Below, piece after piece: positions 26,171 to 34,592 of a stretch of 64,000 nt of DNA; within the stretch, counting starts at the first letter, position 1, and the number at the start of each line of letters is the position of its first letter. The notes under the pieces were generated by a model, which was not told the DNA's origin, did no database searches, and was given only the letters and a program-made list of their open reading frames with translations. The DNA is from an uncultured Bacteroidales bacterium (GTDB lineage Bacteria > Bacteroidota > Bacteroidia > Bacteroidales > Bacteroidaceae), in assembly GCA_937898885.1 (NCBI GenBank), contig CALDKD010000036.1:1-64000 (forward strand), read 5' to 3'. The position numbers were made by a program, and so were the translations under genes.

Positions 26171-27721
26171 GTGAAGACAAGTAAGGTCCTGTTTGCTGTT
26201 ATGGCATCACTGATGCCGTTTGCAGTATATGCCCAGTATGGCAATGCCTCTTTTGGTGGATCATTGATTGATGAGTTCAATTCCTTCCGCTCTGAGACTA
26301 TTGAGGAATTTGATGCTTTTCAAAAACAGATTCTCAACGAGTATATAACCTTCATAGGCGGAAAGCTGGAGGATACGAGGCATTATGGCGATAACCTCAA
26401 ACCAAACCGTCCGAAGCCATCAGTGCCACCCGCACTTAATCCATCAACTGTCGTACCCGGATTGAAAGATGTTGTTAACGTTGATGACGATGCCGCCGAT
26501 AGTGTTGAGGTTGTATCATTGGAACAGGTATCTACCGAGAGTCTTGCCGTGTTTACAAAGAACAAGGCTGCAGAGAATAAAGAGACTGAGACGCCGACCT
26601 TGAAGGAGGAGACAGTTCAGGTTCCTGCGGAGAACAATATTGAGATAGACATATATGGGTTGAAGCTGTCCTGGCCGTCAATAGATATGTCAAAGCTCTC
26701 ATTCACCACATCCGGCTCATATTGGAAGGGTGTCAAGCTTATGGTTGATACAAGCAGGCTTACAGATGCCATACGCGAGTCTGCCATAAAATACAGCCTT
26801 GGCTCCTGGTGCACCTTGCTCGCAGTGAACAAGTATGTTGAGAAACTGCTTGACGGGCAGAATACTCCCGCTGTCATGACTTTGACTCATTATCTGATGT
26901 CGGATTTGGGATACGACCTTGTCCTGGGGATAATAAACGGCAACGATACAAGATTGTTCATTCCTTTTGACCAGGCGGTGTATGATACGGACTACGCAAA
27001 CTATCACGGTAAAAGATACTACATTTACCCGAAGATGCGTCTCACACCGGGAACTCCGGTAAGTCTGGCAAGCCTGCCGGTAGCGGAAAACTCCGATGAG
27101 CTTACTTTCAATCTTGTGATTAATCCGTCATTAGTCATTCCCCGCGATGACATAAGTTTCTCTGTCACCGACTCTGTAATCAATCTTCAAGGAAACGTAA
27201 ATGGAAATCTGATAAACCTTATGAAGGACTATCCTCTTATGGATACAGAGTATTATGCCATGTCAATGGCCGATTCTGAGATGCGGGATCAGGTTCTTGA
27301 TGCGCTCCGTCCGCAGATTGAGGCCTTAGAGACGGAAGCGGCTGCGAATGAATTGCTGCACTTTATTCATAATGCCTTCGAATACAAGACGGATGGCAAT
27401 CAGTTCGGTGCGGAGAAGCCGTTTTTCTTAGAGGAGATTTTCTATTATCCGTTCAGCGACTGCGAGGACAGGGCTATACTCTATTCTTTTCTGGTCCACT
27501 ATTTATTGGACCTGGACGTGGTATTGCTGACATATCCCAATCATGTATGCACTGGAGTAGCGCTTCCTGCTGAGCCAAGTGAGGGTGACTTAATTGCTTG
27601 CATCGTTCTTGACAACAAGCGGTATTATGTGTGTGACCCCACTTTCATAGGGTCTGATGTAGGAATGCCCCAGACTAGTTTTATCGGTGTTACTCCAAGT
27701 AAAGTGACAAAGTGGTACTAA
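26171..27721 (+). CDS. Exported transglutaminase-like cysteine protein A
   Basis: 516 residues from GTG 26171. This start follows the -7 box and gives a clean signal peptide (KTSKVLFAVMASLMPFAVYAQ). Residues ~32-64 form three 11-residue repeats of the type EFxxF (DEFNSF, EEFDAF, NEYITF), likely an amphipathic helix. A Pro/Thr/Val-rich linker follows. The C-terminal ~130 residues carry a transglutaminase-like triad: SDCEDRA (Cys 431), YPNHVCTG (His 458), VCDPTFIG (Asp 489). Such folds can be peptidases or transferases; the reaction is unknown. It is the first gene of the six-gene operon and a paralogue of the last gene (31844). All catalytic residues are present. Confidence 0.82.
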   Translation: MKTSKVLFAVMASLMPFAVYAQYGNASFGGSLIDEFNSFRSETIEEFDAFQKQILNEYITFIGGKLEDTRHYGDNLKPNRPKPSVPPALNPSTVVPGLKDVVNVDDDAADSVEVVSLEQVSTESLAVFTKNKAAENKETETPTLKEETVQVPAENNIEIDIYGLKLSWPSIDMSKLSFTTSGSYWKGVKLMVDTSRLTDAIRESAIKYSLGSWCTLLAVNKYVEKLLDGQNTPAVMTLTHYLMSDLGYDLVLGIINGNDTRLFIPFDQAVYDTDYANYHGKRYYIYPKMRLTPGTPVSLASLPVAENSDELTFNLVINPSLVIPRDDISFSVTDSVINLQGNVNGNLINLMKDYPLMDTEYYAMSMADSEMRDQVLDALRPQIEALETEAAANELLHFIHNAFEYKTDGNQFGAEKPFFLEEIFYYPFSDCEDRAILYSFLVHYLLDLDVVLLTYPNHVCTGVALPAEPSEGDLIACIVLDNKRYYVCDPTFIGSDVGMPQTSFIGVTPSKVTKWY

Positions 27722-27739
27722 TTATTAAATATTATAAGT

Positions 27740-28429
27740 ATGAAACGTTTCGTGTTTTTGATGATCGCCGCCCTTTTGTCAGCGCCATCTTTCTCTCAGA
27801 GTGTAAAACAGACAGTAAAGTCACAGTTGGAGACGAATGATTTATATGTCAAGCTCTCATCTGCGAAAGACTCAAAGAGTGCTAAAAAACAGGCGAAAGC
27901 CGATATCAAGGATGGCTGGAAGGTTATGTCTGGCGAGAAACCACTTGAGAGGCAATATACTGAGAGTGAGATTTACTCTAATCTCCTTATGACAAACATC
28001 TACGGGACACAAGTGCCCCGTTATATCGCTCATACGGGAATGGCCACCGGCAAGACCTATAATATGGCCTATACGGATGCGCGTGAGCAGTGCAAGTATG
28101 ATATCGCAGGTATGCTTGAGACCCAGATAGTAGGCTCGATTACTACAAGTAAGGAGAGTCAGAAGCTGTCTGATTCAGAGAATATGGCGGTTGAGAAACT
28201 GTCGGAGAAGGTCAAGACTCTTGTGAATGAGAGCCTGACCAACCTTATTCCTGTAGTCACCACATACAGAATGAGGGATGGTAATTACGAGGTCAGGGTA
28301 AGGATAGCATGCGACAAACAGGAAATAGTAAACAAACTCAAGATGAATATGCTTAACGAGTCATCTGTGTCGGAGGATATGCTGGATAAGTTGCTGAATG
28401 ACGCGATGGCGAAAAAAAGCACGCTTTAA
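27740..28429 (+). CDS. Exported LPP20-like protein
   Basis: 229 residues with a signal peptide (MKRFVFLMIAALLSAPSFSQ). The middle part (YNMAYTDAREQCKYDIAGMLETQIVGSI) has the Ala/Asp-rich helix followed by a beta strand seen in LPP20 and FlgT-N-like domains. The end (TYRMRDGNYEVRVRIACDKQ) supplies the second strand pair. It lacks a lipobox, so it is probably periplasmic. It lies 18 bases after the transglutaminase-like gene and 21 bases before the next. The domain call is by pattern and tentative. Function unknown; it is the likely structural companion of the following FlgT-N-type protein. Confidence 0.65.
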   Translation: MKRFVFLMIAALLSAPSFSQSVKQTVKSQLETNDLYVKLSSAKDSKSAKKQAKADIKDGWKVMSGEKPLERQYTESEIYSNLLMTNIYGTQVPRYIAHTGMATGKTYNMAYTDAREQCKYDIAGMLETQIVGSITTSKESQKLSDSENMAVEKLSEKVKTLVNESLTNLIPVVTTYRMRDGNYEVRVRIACDKQEIVNKLKMNMLNESSVSEDMLDKLLNDAMAKKSTL

Positions 28430-28450
28430 GCATTTTATCTTGTTGTGATT

Positions 28451-29332
28451 ATGGCAGATAAACAAATGCCTCACAAGCAATCCATACGATTGTCCCTGCT
28501 CTGTGCATTATTGATAATCGCCCAATGTGCGGTGGCTCAGAAAAACCGTACGGTCAGAGTTACCGGCACTTATTCATATTATGCACCCGGCGATATGAGT
28601 TACAATGAGGCTTTGAATGAGGCTCTCAGACTTGCGAAGATCAATGCGCTGGAGAATGGGTTCGGTACGAACATATCGCAGATGACGGTGTCATCTGTCA
28701 GCAATGACTCTGATAGTTTCAACGCCTATAATACCGGTAATGTCAAGGGCGAATGGATTGAGACCATTGGAGAGCCGGAGTTTGAGCGCAGCTTCTATGA
28801 CAATGGCATTTGTATTAAGTGCACGGTCAATGGTCTTGCCAGAGAGCTTGACAGGTCACATACGGATTTGGATGTACACGTTCTGCGTAATGGCATAGAC
28901 CTTAAGTTTGAGGATGACGGGTTTAAGACGGGCAATAACCTGTATTTAAGTTTCAAGTCTCCGATTAACGGATATGTGGCTGTATTCCTGGATGATTTAA
29001 CCAATGTAGCTTGTCTGCTGCCTTACAAACGCGATGAGGGAAAGGCTGTCCCGATAAGGCATAATCAGCAATATATATTCTTCAACAGAAGTGTTGACCC
29101 CAATCCGCACGTAGATGAGTATCAGATGAGTTGCTCCGGAGATCAGGAAATAAACAATGTTATTGTAGTGTTCTCTAAAAACGAGTTCTCAATAGCGATT
29201 ACAGACCGCAGTGGAAGCAAGGTATCCGTTCCGACGGTATCTTGCGAGAAATTCTATTCGTGGGTACAGAAATGTCGCGCGCAGGATAAGGACTTCCAGG
29301 TAGAGGAGTATAAAATTGTAATCTCAAAGTAA
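28451..29332 (+). CDS. Exported FlgT-N/DUF4384-like protein
   Basis: About 293 residues from ATG 28451 (GTG 28445 is also possible). The signal is KQSIRLSLLCALLIIAQCAVAQ. Residues ~25-140 (NEALNEALRLAKINALENGF, then CIKCTVNGLARELD) look like the FlgT-N/LPP20-type fold. The C-terminal part (LYLSFKSPINGYVAVFLDDL, ACLLPYKRDEGKAVPIRHNQQYIFF, VVFSKNEFSI) resembles DUF4384, a domain repeatedly found beside or fused to caspase-like domains. This supports a functional tie with the caspase gene two positions downstream. It has no catalytic residues of its own. Confidence 0.7.
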   Translation: MADKQMPHKQSIRLSLLCALLIIAQCAVAQKNRTVRVTGTYSYYAPGDMSYNEALNEALRLAKINALENGFGTNISQMTVSSVSNDSDSFNAYNTGNVKGEWIETIGEPEFERSFYDNGICIKCTVNGLARELDRSHTDLDVHVLRNGIDLKFEDDGFKTGNNLYLSFKSPINGYVAVFLDDLTNVACLLPYKRDEGKAVPIRHNQQYIFFNRSVDPNPHVDEYQMSCSGDQEINNVIVVFSKNEFSIAITDRSGSKVSVPTVSCEKFYSWVQKCRAQDKDFQVEEYKIVISK

Positions 29333-29377
29333 TTTTTGACTATAATTCTTTTTTTGTAGAATATTAATTCACAGTAT

Positions 29378-30292
29378 ATGAACAAGAGACTTATTTATTC
29401 CGTCCTGTCTGTGTTGGTTGGCGTGGCGGGTTTTGCTCAGACAGACGAGCCGTCGGTGATGTCGGATCTGATTTTTGACTTGGAGGAGGATACCACAGCC
29501 GTGACATCGTTGCAGGACATTATTGACGTGCAGAACAATGTGGTGTCAAGAAATGACTACAACACGCATTTAGGTGAGGTGTGGCAGCGGGCCGGTTATT
29601 TTAATCTGATGTATCATAAGGAATCGTCGTTTGAGATAACCGTACCTCCATCTCTCTCCGGAGAAAATGATTTGAAAGGATTGGTGTTTAATGCCGACTG
29701 GGGTGTGTCCATTCAGGCCGGAAAGAATCATAAGCTGCATAAGAAACCTATAGCCAAGATGATTTCCTTTAATTTGGATTATACACCTTTCGACCTCTCC
29801 GTCAACCACTACTCAGCATTTCCGAATGCCTCATACAACAGTGCGGACACTTATATCGCAGGAAGTTCAAGATACTATAAACGCGCCTGGAAGCTGAGTA
29901 AACTGGAGGCGGACTATAGTATGGCATTAGGTCCTTCAATCACTTTCGCTCCATTTGTCCCGATAAAAAAGAACGGACTTGATTATTTTAAGTTCAATTT
30001 CTATTATCACGTTGGCTATTGTGCGTCAATCTTATACATAATCAATGATTCCGGTAAGGACATTTCCACAGGCGGAGACAAGACTATCTCTGATGATTTC
30101 AAAGCTGATTTCGGACACGGACTTTATACCAGCTATGGCGCTAATATTTCCTGGAAATCCATAGGAATCGGCTATGAGCATCGTTCTGGGAAACTAAATT
30201 ATATGTCGTTGTCCAAACAAGTATATGGCGATGCTGATTATTCCGCGGCTATAAATACGAATATGATCTATATCAATTTCCGTCTCAAATAG
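29378..30292 (+). CDS. Probable outer-membrane beta-barrel protein
   Basis: 304 residues with a signal peptide (MNKRLIYSVLSVLVGVAGFAQ). After ~70 residues of acidic, possibly helical sequence, it turns to alternating aromatic/polar strands (FNLDYTPFDLSVNHYSAF, FKFNFYYHVGYCASILYI, GANISWKSIGIGYEHRSGKLNYMSL). It ends in IYINFRLK, close to a BAM-type C-terminal strand. It is therefore a small barrel of perhaps 8-12 strands. No family name is recognised. It is fourth in the caspase operon, where it could anchor the exported proteins to the outer membrane. Confidence 0.6.
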   Translation: MNKRLIYSVLSVLVGVAGFAQTDEPSVMSDLIFDLEEDTTAVTSLQDIIDVQNNVVSRNDYNTHLGEVWQRAGYFNLMYHKESSFEITVPPSLSGENDLKGLVFNADWGVSIQAGKNHKLHKKPIAKMISFNLDYTPFDLSVNHYSAFPNASYNSADTYIAGSSRYYKRAWKLSKLEADYSMALGPSITFAPFVPIKKNGLDYFKFNFYYHVGYCASILYIINDSGKDISTGGDKTISDDFKADFGHGLYTSYGANISWKSIGIGYEHRSGKLNYMSLSKQVYGDADYSAAINTNMIYINFRLK

Positions 30293-30319
30293 TAAGTCTG
30301 TCATTTAACAAAGGGGTAT

Positions 30320-31837
30320 ATGAAAAAAAATCTGTTTATAATCATTGCAGCTGTATTATGTCAGTTGCCTGCATTCTCACAGAACATTGTGCTTGATGAG
30401 GGTAAGTGTGGAAAAAACGTGACATGGTCGTTTGACGGCTATACTCTGAGCATCACGAATGTTACTAAAGTGACAGAGTTTATGCCTGTTGCGATAGAGG
30501 ATTATACTTTGAATGATGTAGCTCCCTGGGTAAAAAAGAAACTGCCTGTACGAAGAGTCAGAATCGGTGAGGGAATAAGTCGTATAGGCTCGTGCGCATT
30601 TGCGAATTGCGATGAGCTTCTTGACGTTGAGTTTTCCAGCTATGGCGTTACCGAGATAGGATGGGGCGCATTCCTTAATTGTACTCGTTTGCGCAATATC
30701 TCGTTGCCTTTCGGGTTGCAGAAAATCGAGACGATAGCTTTCGCAAACTGCAAGTCACTCTCATCAGTTACGATACCTGATCAGTGCCGTGTGGAGGATC
30801 AGGCATATTTGTCCTGCGATGGAATAACGCAGATATCCATCAGTACGACATCAGTAATTGGTCATTATACTTTCGCCTCAGAAGTCAATACGAAGAACGG
30901 AATAAGGCACACATTGTGCAATGCTGAGATAAAGAAGTTGCCGGCATATATTAATACCGCAAACAGCAACAGGTATGGAATTGCCAGAGAGGCTGTAGAG
31001 AAATATAATGGGAGTACTACCGTTGATGTGAATTACGACGAGGCCACATCCGGCGTAGATACAGATATTCCAGAATCGTATCAGATAAAACAGTCAACGT
31101 ACGCGTTGGTTCTGGGAAATCAGAATTACAGATTCGCTCCAGACGTCCCATATGCCATTCACGACGCAAGGGTTTTCGCCGATTACTGCAACAAGACGCT
31201 GGGAATACCGTCTGAGAACATTCACGTATGCGAGGATGCTACGAAACAGATGATTCTTGAGGATGAGTTTGAATGGCTGAAGTCTATAGAGAATCCTTTA
31301 GATAAGAAGATTATTGTTTATTACGCAGGACACGGAGTACCTGACGTAGACGATAAGAACAGAGCTTACCTGCTTCCTACCGATGTTCGTGGCACAAAGC
31401 CACAGAGGGGAATAGCGCTTGATGATTTGTATGCCCAGCTTGGTGATATGTCGTTTGGTCAGGTATGTTTGTTCCTTGACGCTTGCTTCAGCGGCTTGAA
31501 CAGAAACGATGAGAGCGTTAATGAGGGATTGCGCGGAGTAGAGATTGTTCCTCAGGAGTCTTCTATTAACGAGGGAAATGTAGTGGTGTTCTCGGCAGCC
31601 CAAGGCAATGAGACAGCCCAGGGCTATACAGAGCAGGGACACGGATTATTCACATATTGCTTGCTTAAGGAGATACAGGACACCGGTGGCAATATCACGT
31701 TGGGAGAATTGTCCGACAGAATATTATCGAATGTCACACGTACTGCCCCACAGTTACGTCTCCGCAAGGGACAGACTCCAACAACGAACTCGTCAAACAG
31801 TCTGTCTGATTCCTGGCGATCAATGCACCTAAAGTAA
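30320..31837 (+). CDS. Exported BspA-type LRR protein fused to a caspase-family (C14) peptidase
   Basis: 505 residues with a signal peptide (MKKNLFIIIAAVLCQLPAFSQ). Residues ~75-205 are LRR_5/BspA-type repeats (IGSCAFANCDELLDVEF, IGWGAFLNCTRLRNISL, IETIAFANCKSLSSVTI), which usually bind proteins. From ~residue 258 comes a p20-like caspase domain: STYALVLGNQNYR, AIHDARVFADYC, VYYAGHG with catalytic His 338, and LFLDACFSG with catalytic Cys 389. C14 peptidases cleave after specific residues (Arg/Lys for metacaspases, Asp for caspases); specificity here is unknown. Caspase-like proteins are usually cytosolic, so export is notable. It lies 27 bases after the barrel gene and 6 before the second transglutaminase-like gene. 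Confidence 0.9.
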   Translation: MKKNLFIIIAAVLCQLPAFSQNIVLDEGKCGKNVTWSFDGYTLSITNVTKVTEFMPVAIEDYTLNDVAPWVKKKLPVRRVRIGEGISRIGSCAFANCDELLDVEFSSYGVTEIGWGAFLNCTRLRNISLPFGLQKIETIAFANCKSLSSVTIPDQCRVEDQAYLSCDGITQISISTTSVIGHYTFASEVNTKNGIRHTLCNAEIKKLPAYINTANSNRYGIAREAVEKYNGSTTVDVNYDEATSGVDTDIPESYQIKQSTYALVLGNQNYRFAPDVPYAIHDARVFADYCNKTLGIPSENIHVCEDATKQMILEDEFEWLKSIENPLDKKIIVYYAGHGVPDVDDKNRAYLLPTDVRGTKPQRGIALDDLYAQLGDMSFGQVCLFLDACFSGLNRNDESVNEGLRGVEIVPQESSINEGNVVVFSAAQGNETAQGYTEQGHGLFTYCLLKEIQDTGGNITLGELSDRILSNVTRTAPQLRLRKGQTPTTNSSNSLSDSWRSMHLK

Positions 31838-31843
31838 ATTGTT

Positions 31844-33367
31844 ATGAGAATCAGCAGGTTATTTTTGCTCACCGTATGCTTATTGCCAGCTGGAGTCGTG
31901 GCGCAGGATTCGTTTGATGACTTCAAGGCCAGGATAGAGGGTGAGTTCAGTGCGTTCAAAGAAGAGAAAGAGACTGAGTTTGAGGAATTCAGACGTAAGC
32001 GCAACGAGGAATATGCTGATTTTATGCGCGAGGCCTGGAAACCATTCAATTCAAGTCCAGAGGTGCCTCTGCCGAAGGATGAGGAGGTGGCTCCTGTCGT
32101 GGTAAAGAAGGGTGATGCGATGGCGGCCCCTGCCACCGCTTCTCTGGCCGTTTTCATTGAAGATGTAATTCATCTGCCAAAGATTATAAGACAACGGCCG
32201 AACCCTGTTGACCCTATTGAGGAGGTCGCGGAACAGCCATCAGGCAAACACCCGGTAAATACCGATATGATGAGGCACACTTTCTCTTTCTATGGAAAGG
32301 AGTTCACCGTGCGTGTTGACCGGTCTGACCTGTTTCAGTTACGACGTGTATCTGAGGCACAAGTGGCGAATGCCTGGATAGAGCTTTCTAAAAGAAAATA
32401 CACAAACCTTGTATATGACTGCATACAGATACGTGACAATCTGCATCTGTGCGACTGGGCATACCTGATGATGCTTCAGCAGATGTCAGAGCAACTGTTC
32501 GGAGCAGGCACTAATGAGTCTGTATTACTTGCGGCATATATCTATTGCCAGACCGGGTACGAGATGCGTCTCGCCTTCTTGGACAAGAAGTTGTGTTTGC
32601 TGGTGGCATCGGAGCATCTCATATACAACTGGGTGTATTACGAGATAGATGGCAAACGCTACTATCCGCTTACAAAACAGGATGGCACGATGCATATTTG
32701 CGCGCAGAGGTATCCGCAGGAGAGACCGTTGTCGCTTCAGATATTGGAGCAGCAGGATTTCGCATCCTCATCAGCCACTGCCACAGTTCATAAGTCAACT
32801 TGTGATGACGATATGAACATCTCTATGACCGCAGACAAAGGCATACTTGATTTCTACTCATCGTATCCCACTTCTATGATTGGTGATAATATGCTTACAA
32901 GATGGGCAATGTACGCCAATGCTCCGGTAAGTGAGAATCTGCGCAGTCAGGTCTATCCGCAGATCAGAAAAGCGGTAGATGGGTGTGATCAGCTGACAGC
33001 CGTGAACAAGATATTAAACTGGATTCAGACAGGCTTTGAGTATGAATATGATGATGTGGTATGGGGTTGTGACAGGGCCTTCTTCCCAGAGGAGTCAATG
33101 TACTATCCATATTGCGATTGTGAGGACCGCAGCATACTGCTTACCCGTCTTGTACGCGACATCATCGGGCTGAATTGCGTTCTTGTATATTATCCTGGTC
33201 ATCTGGCTGCCGCTGTTGACATTACAGAGGGAACTGCCACTGGTGACTACATAGAGTATGAGGGCCGCAAGTACTTTATCGCCGATGGTACGATAATTGG
33301 CTCAGGCGTTCCTGTAGGTGTATCGTGTATGGATAACTCCACGGCAAAAGTCATTATTCTGGATTAA
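31844..33367 (+). CDS. Exported transglutaminase-like cysteine protein B
   Basis: 507 residues with a signal peptide (MRISRLFLLTVCLLPAGVVAQ). Residues ~24-62 carry the same 11-residue EFxxF repeats as protein A (GEFSAF, TEFEEF, EEYADF), more regular and more charged. The C-terminal triad is CDCEDRS (Cys 426), YPGHLAA (His 453) and IADGTIIG (Asp 481). Protein A and B match in domain order, size and triad spacing but are diverged, so this is an old duplication. It is the last gene of the operon, 6 bases behind the caspase gene. The downstream side is disrupted by an IS66 fragment and a broken hipA. Confidence 0.82.
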   Translation: MRISRLFLLTVCLLPAGVVAQDSFDDFKARIEGEFSAFKEEKETEFEEFRRKRNEEYADFMREAWKPFNSSPEVPLPKDEEVAPVVVKKGDAMAAPATASLAVFIEDVIHLPKIIRQRPNPVDPIEEVAEQPSGKHPVNTDMMRHTFSFYGKEFTVRVDRSDLFQLRRVSEAQVANAWIELSKRKYTNLVYDCIQIRDNLHLCDWAYLMMLQQMSEQLFGAGTNESVLLAAYIYCQTGYEMRLAFLDKKLCLLVASEHLIYNWVYYEIDGKRYYPLTKQDGTMHICAQRYPQERPLSLQILEQQDFASSSATATVHKSTCDDDMNISMTADKGILDFYSSYPTSMIGDNMLTRWAMYANAPVSENLRSQVYPQIRKAVDGCDQLTAVNKILNWIQTGFEYEYDDVVWGCDRAFFPEESMYYPYCDCEDRSILLTRLVRDIIGLNCVLVYYPGHLAAAVDITEGTATGDYIEYEGRKYFIADGTIIGSGVPVGVSCMDNSTAKVIILD

Positions 33368-33373
33368 CTTTGC
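33365..33373 (+). promoter_or_regulatory. -7-like box at the operon end
   Basis: TAACTTTGC overlaps the stop codon of protein B and points at the IS66 fragment. A second similar box, TAACTTCGC, lies at 33485-33493, 25 bases before the fragment's ATG. Confidence 0.35.
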
Positions 33374-33517
33374 GGGCATAACGAACGTACTTGAAAAAAT
33401 TCAACACTTCGTTTTGATTGAGGCTTTATTGCACGTGCGTAAGCATTCGCTGAACTACGTATTTCACGCCTAAATCAGGCCCGCTAACTTCGCGGATATT
33501 TTTGATCCAAAGAAGTT

Positions 33518-33799
33518 ATGTGGAAGATTGACGATTTCAGGCCCATCTACCAGAAGTTTCTGGAGAGTTGCAAGACTGTTCGGAAGTTCTGTTCCGACGA
33601 AGGCATAGAGGAATGCAGGTTCTATCACTGGCAGGCAAAGGCCAGGAAGCTCCGCGAGCGCAGGAGGGCCGATGCCGCCAAGCGTCATTCCGAGAACAAG
33701 CCTTCACGCAAGGTCCTTCCGGACAACCTTGAGCGTAAGCCCGTACATTGCCTAAGCCTCGCTCATTTCATTTCAAATAATGAAACGAAATTTCTCTAA
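33518..33799 (+). mobile_element. IS66-type TnpA accessory protein fragment
   Basis: 93 codons. FRPIYQKFLESCKTVRKFCSDEGIEECRFYHWQAKAR is the helix-turn-helix pattern of the small IS66 TnpA protein. The natural C-terminus seems lost: the frame runs into the palindromic operator sequence at 33766. TnpB and TnpC are absent, so the element is a remnant and cannot move by itself. Confidence 0.65.
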
Positions 33800-33833
33800 C
33801 TATATTTTTTTCGTTTCAAATAATGAAACGAAA
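33766..33833. promoter_or_regulatory. Tandem palindromes, likely HipB-type operators
   Basis: Two 25-base palindromes at 33766-33790 and 33809-33833 share the right arm TGAAACGAAA and the 5-base centre AATAA. The second is perfect (left arm TTTCGTTTCA); the first has one mismatch. Their centres are 43 bases apart, four helical turns. They precede a hipA remnant, where HipB would bind to repress the toxin-antitoxin operon. No intact hipB is seen. Confidence 0.6.
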
Positions 33834-33905
33834 CGAGCGTGTGTAGTTTAACGATTTTGGTTGACTACTTAGAGCCCTATTTGTAAGTGAGGTTGACTCG
33901 GTTAA

Positions 33906-34449
33906 TACTTACTGTCTATTTCTGGAGCTCAGGAGAAATTTCCTGCTATCCTTGAAAACGGAAAGATTCGAATAGCAAAGGCAGGAGAACGCAGCACGTA
34001 CATTCTTAAGCCAGCGCCACTTGACAGAATTTATCTACGCAAACAGATTCCGGCAAATGAACATCTTACGATGCAGATAGCATCACAGGTATATGGCATT
34101 GATACTGCACAGAACGGACTCTGCTTTACAACGGATGACCAACCTGTGTATGTTTATTCATATAGAAGGTAATGACCTTGCTCTGAAAGGTGATCTGTCA
34201 CCTGCTATAGAGAAGAGCGACGTATTTGAGTGCACTGGTCATCCTTGCCGTCTTGATTTCAAACGCTTTGGCATTCACATCGGTATCAGCGAAAAGCGTG
34301 TTACAAAGATTCTTGACCAGTTCATGGAATTCCCACCAGAAGTGGACACTCTCATTGCCAACTCGTTCTTCCACGAAGATCGTGTGCGCAGAATATACAA
34401 GCGAATCATTGAAGAACGTAGAGTCAGATACATAAGGAAGTCAGAATAA
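33906..34449 (+). pseudogene. hipA-like kinase toxin, broken
   Basis: Two fragments in different frames. Fragment one (33906-34172) reads SISGAQEKFPAILENGKIRI, then YILKPAPLDRIYLRKQIPANEHLTMQIASQVYGI and NGLCFTTDDQPVYVY, the N-terminal core of HipA with its ATP-binding SGxQ region. Fragment two (frame of 34093-34449) reads DLSPAIEKS and CRLDFKRFGIHIGISEKRVTKILDQF, the HipA C-terminal helical part. The kinase catalytic segment between them is missing and the frame is shifted, so an internal deletion inactivated the toxin. HipA is a Ser/Thr kinase toxin that targets aminoacyl-tRNA synthetases. Confidence 0.72.
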
Positions 34450-34560
34450 ACTCCATTAACATACAACCATACATAGCGTCAAATTACCATACTAACTATT
34501 TGCATATCGCATTTAATGGCATTTTCCGGCTATTCGTGTTACTGTACGAATTATTGTACA

Positions 34561-34569
34561 TATATTTGC
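34561..34569 (+). promoter_or_regulatory. -7 box for the GH3 gene
   Basis: TATATTTGC matches TAnnTTTGC, 24 bases before the ATG at 34593. Confidence 0.6.
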
Positions 34570-34592
34570 ACAATATGGTTTAAACAATTATT

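Noticed and set aside
30320..31837. Type III CRISPR or CBASS-type caspase effector
   Set aside because: The protein has a signal peptide and exported neighbours; no nucleotide cyclase, CRISPR or gasdermin-like gene is nearby.
33400..33500. Possible CRISPR or IS inverted end
   Set aside because: No repeated unit and no matching inverted partner after the TnpA fragment was found.
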